Below the pieces are notes generated by a model. That model saw only the letters and a program-made list of their open reading frames with translations. It was not told where the DNA came from and made no database searches. Shown in pieces: positions 5,479-6,650 of a stretch of DNA of 6,650 nucleotides; positions within the stretch are counted from its first letter, which is position 1, and each line of letters starts with the position of its first letter. This DNA is from Bacteroidales bacterium (GTDB taxonomy: Bacteria; Bacteroidota; Bacteroidia; Bacteroidales; UBA12481): the NCBI GenBank assembly GCA_028707745.1, contig JAQWAJ010000099.1, positions 1-6,650 of the forward strand, read 5' to 3'. The position numbers were made by a program, and so were the translations under genes.

Positions 5479-6650
5479 TTAGTGGATATCCCAGAATATT
5501 TTGGTATTCAGGTTGTCTTTGGCTTTTACTGCTCCGTAGTTGGCACCGTTGAGGTCTTGTTCCGATTGCGGATAGAGCCATCTTACCGGCGGAACGGTTT
5601 GCTGGCTGGTTGGATCCGGCGGGAATGTAAATGCCGGAGCATCCAGGCGGCGGTATTCAGCCCAGGTTTGAGGCATCTGTGCCAAACCGGTGTTGATCCA
5701 TTTTTGTGTGGCTATGAGGGCAATCTTATCGGAGTTGGCGTCCCAGCTGATGCCTGAACCACTAATATAAGCGGCAATGGCTTCAGCGGTCGGATTTTCG
5801 AGCGGCGTTCTGTAGGTGCCGGTTCCATTGATGTTAAAATAGAGTTCAATGGATTGTTCGATACCCAGCTCATAGGCAGCTTTAGCGCTTCCTGAGCCAT
5901 ATCCTTTTTGATAGGCCTCGGCTTTGATGAAGCTGACTTCTGCAGCGGTGAGAATAAATCCCGGGAACAGGTCGTTGCGGGTAAAGGAGGAGGTGTCATA
6001 CTTGGAGATCAGTCCGGCAGTCAGTTTTGTATTCTGATCTGTTTCACTGTCCAAAGGATCCATCCCGATATATTCACCTTTCACATTCGGATCGAATATA
6101 GCCGGAAGCCGGGGGTCACCATTGTCGACCATGTTTTTAACCATAGCATAAGGCGCAATGTCGTATTGCCCCCAGGTTTCCATGGCTTGACGGATACCGC
6201 CCGTTTTGCTGGATGTTGTGGCATACATGTCAGGACCGCCGGCATCGTTCATGATATTTTCGGCGTTTGACTCAACGATCGGATAGGTTCCTGGATTTCC
6301 CAGGATCTCGGCGATCTCGGTTTGTGCCCTTGAAGTCATAACATCAGAAACACGCATCAGCATTCGCAGGCGCAGCGAATTGCAATATTTCTGCCAGATT
6401 GAGATGCTTCCATTATTGAGGAAGTCTTTTTTACCGAACAAATCAGCATAGAAGGATGGAACCTGAATGGTTGACAGCTCAGTTGCTATAGCTTTCAGAT
6501 CATCCAGCATGGTGGTGTAAATGGTCTGGGCATCGTCATATTTAGGAAGCGCTTCATCAAGATTACCGATGCTTCTGATCTTACCGGCCTCTGACCACGG
6601 GATATCTCCATAGATATCGACCACCTGCTGGGTTTGGTCATAGAAGAATA
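5479..6650 (-). CDS. SusD/RagB-family nutrient-binding outer membrane lipoprotein (partial, 5' end outside window)
   Basis: The frame is open to the right edge (FFYDQTQQ precedes the GTG at 6624), so GTG is internal and 389 C-terminal residues are visible. With a usual family length of roughly 500-550, the lipoprotein signal and about 110-160 residues are missing. Diagnostic stretches, numbered from the Val at 6624, are VDIYGDIPWSEA (2-13), the helix YDDAQTIYTTMLDDLKAI (29-46), NSLRLRMLMRVSD (82-94), YPIVESNAENIM (114-125), DPRLPAIFDP (170-179), the TPR-like helix TAAEVSFIKAEAYQKGY (226-242), IATQKWINTGLAQMPQTWAEYRRL (304-327) and the closing RWLYPQSEQ...FWDIH. This best fits the SusD-like_2 branch. 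Family knowledge: SusD proteins sit on the cell surface as a lid on a SusC TonB-dependent transporter and capture glycans or peptides. The susC partner should lie beyond 6650, as SusD genes follow it. The substrate cannot be inferred. It is convergent with the propeller gene. Confidence 0.93.
   Translation of the reverse strand, partial: FFYDQTQQVVDIYGDIPWSEAGKIRSIGNLDEALPKYDDAQTIYTTMLDDLKAIATELSTIQVPSFYADLFGKKDFLNNGSISIWQKYCNSLRLRMLMRVSDVMTSRAQTEIAEILGNPGTYPIVESNAENIMNDAGGPDMYATTSSKTGGIRQAMETWGQYDIAPYAMVKNMVDNGDPRLPAIFDPNVKGEYIGMDPLDSETDQNTKLTAGLISKYDTSSFTRNDLFPGFILTAAEVSFIKAEAYQKGYGSGSAKAAYELGIEQSIELYFNINGTGTYRTPLENPTAEAIAAYISGSGISWDANSDKIALIATQKWINTGLAQMPQTWAEYRRLDAPAFTFPPDPTSQQTVPPVRWLYPQSEQDLNGANYGAVKAKDNLNTKIFWDIH

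Noticed and set aside
5479..6624. SusD gene starting at the GTG at 6624
   Set aside because: The frame remains open beyond it to the window edge, and the sequence there already belongs to the conserved core. A lipoprotein signal is absent, so the GTG is an internal valine.

Overview
The window looks like a chromosomal segment of a member of the Bacteroidota, probably an environmental or uncultured Bacteroidales/Marinilabiliales-type organism. Four independent signs point there: a SusD/RagB-family lipoprotein gene, a type IX secretion (T9SS) C-terminal sorting domain, an RprX/RprY-like two-component pair without a HAMP domain, and a TAnnTTTG (-7) promoter hexamer-type signal in front of a gene without a Shine-Dalgarno sequence. 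The species cannot be named from sequence inspection alone.

Layout, left to right. (1) Positions 1-292 hold the 3' end of a LytR/AlgR-type (LytTR) response regulator on the + strand, cut by the window edge. (2) Positions 293-507 are a repeat-rich gap between convergent genes: AAGGCAAA repeats touching the LytTR stop codon, a CCGGC/GCCGG REP-like hairpin, eight copies of a 9-bp minisatellite, and an AGACCGGAGAC element beside the next stop codon. (3) Positions 508-2573, minus strand, hold a two-gene operon of a membrane histidine kinase followed by an OmpR-family response regulator, with overlapping stop and start codons (ATGA). (4) Positions 2574-2679 are a compact divergent control region with three overlapping dyads, a TTAACA direct repeat at 10-bp spacing, and a Bacteroidota-type promoter. 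(5) Positions 2680-5382, + strand, encode a 900-residue exported BNR/VPS10-type beta-propeller protein ending in a T9SS type A sorting domain. (6) Positions 5383-5478 hold a CCGGAGA heptamer tandem array and then a long perfect bidirectional terminator. (7) Positions 5479-6650, minus strand, hold most of a SusD-family lipoprotein gene whose 5' end lies beyond the window; a SusC-type TonB receptor gene is expected just beyond the right edge.

Functionally, the most suggestive arrangement is the two-component system transcribed divergently from the T9SS-exported propeller protein. A candidate operator overlaps the latter's -33 region, so the regulator may control the surface protein, itself, or both; this is inference. 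The SusD gene is convergent, separated by a strong terminator, and probably belongs to a separate nutrient-uptake operon. No defence system, RNA gene, CRISPR array or insertion sequence was seen. The individual genes are recognisable families; what deserves a second look is the intergenic architecture.
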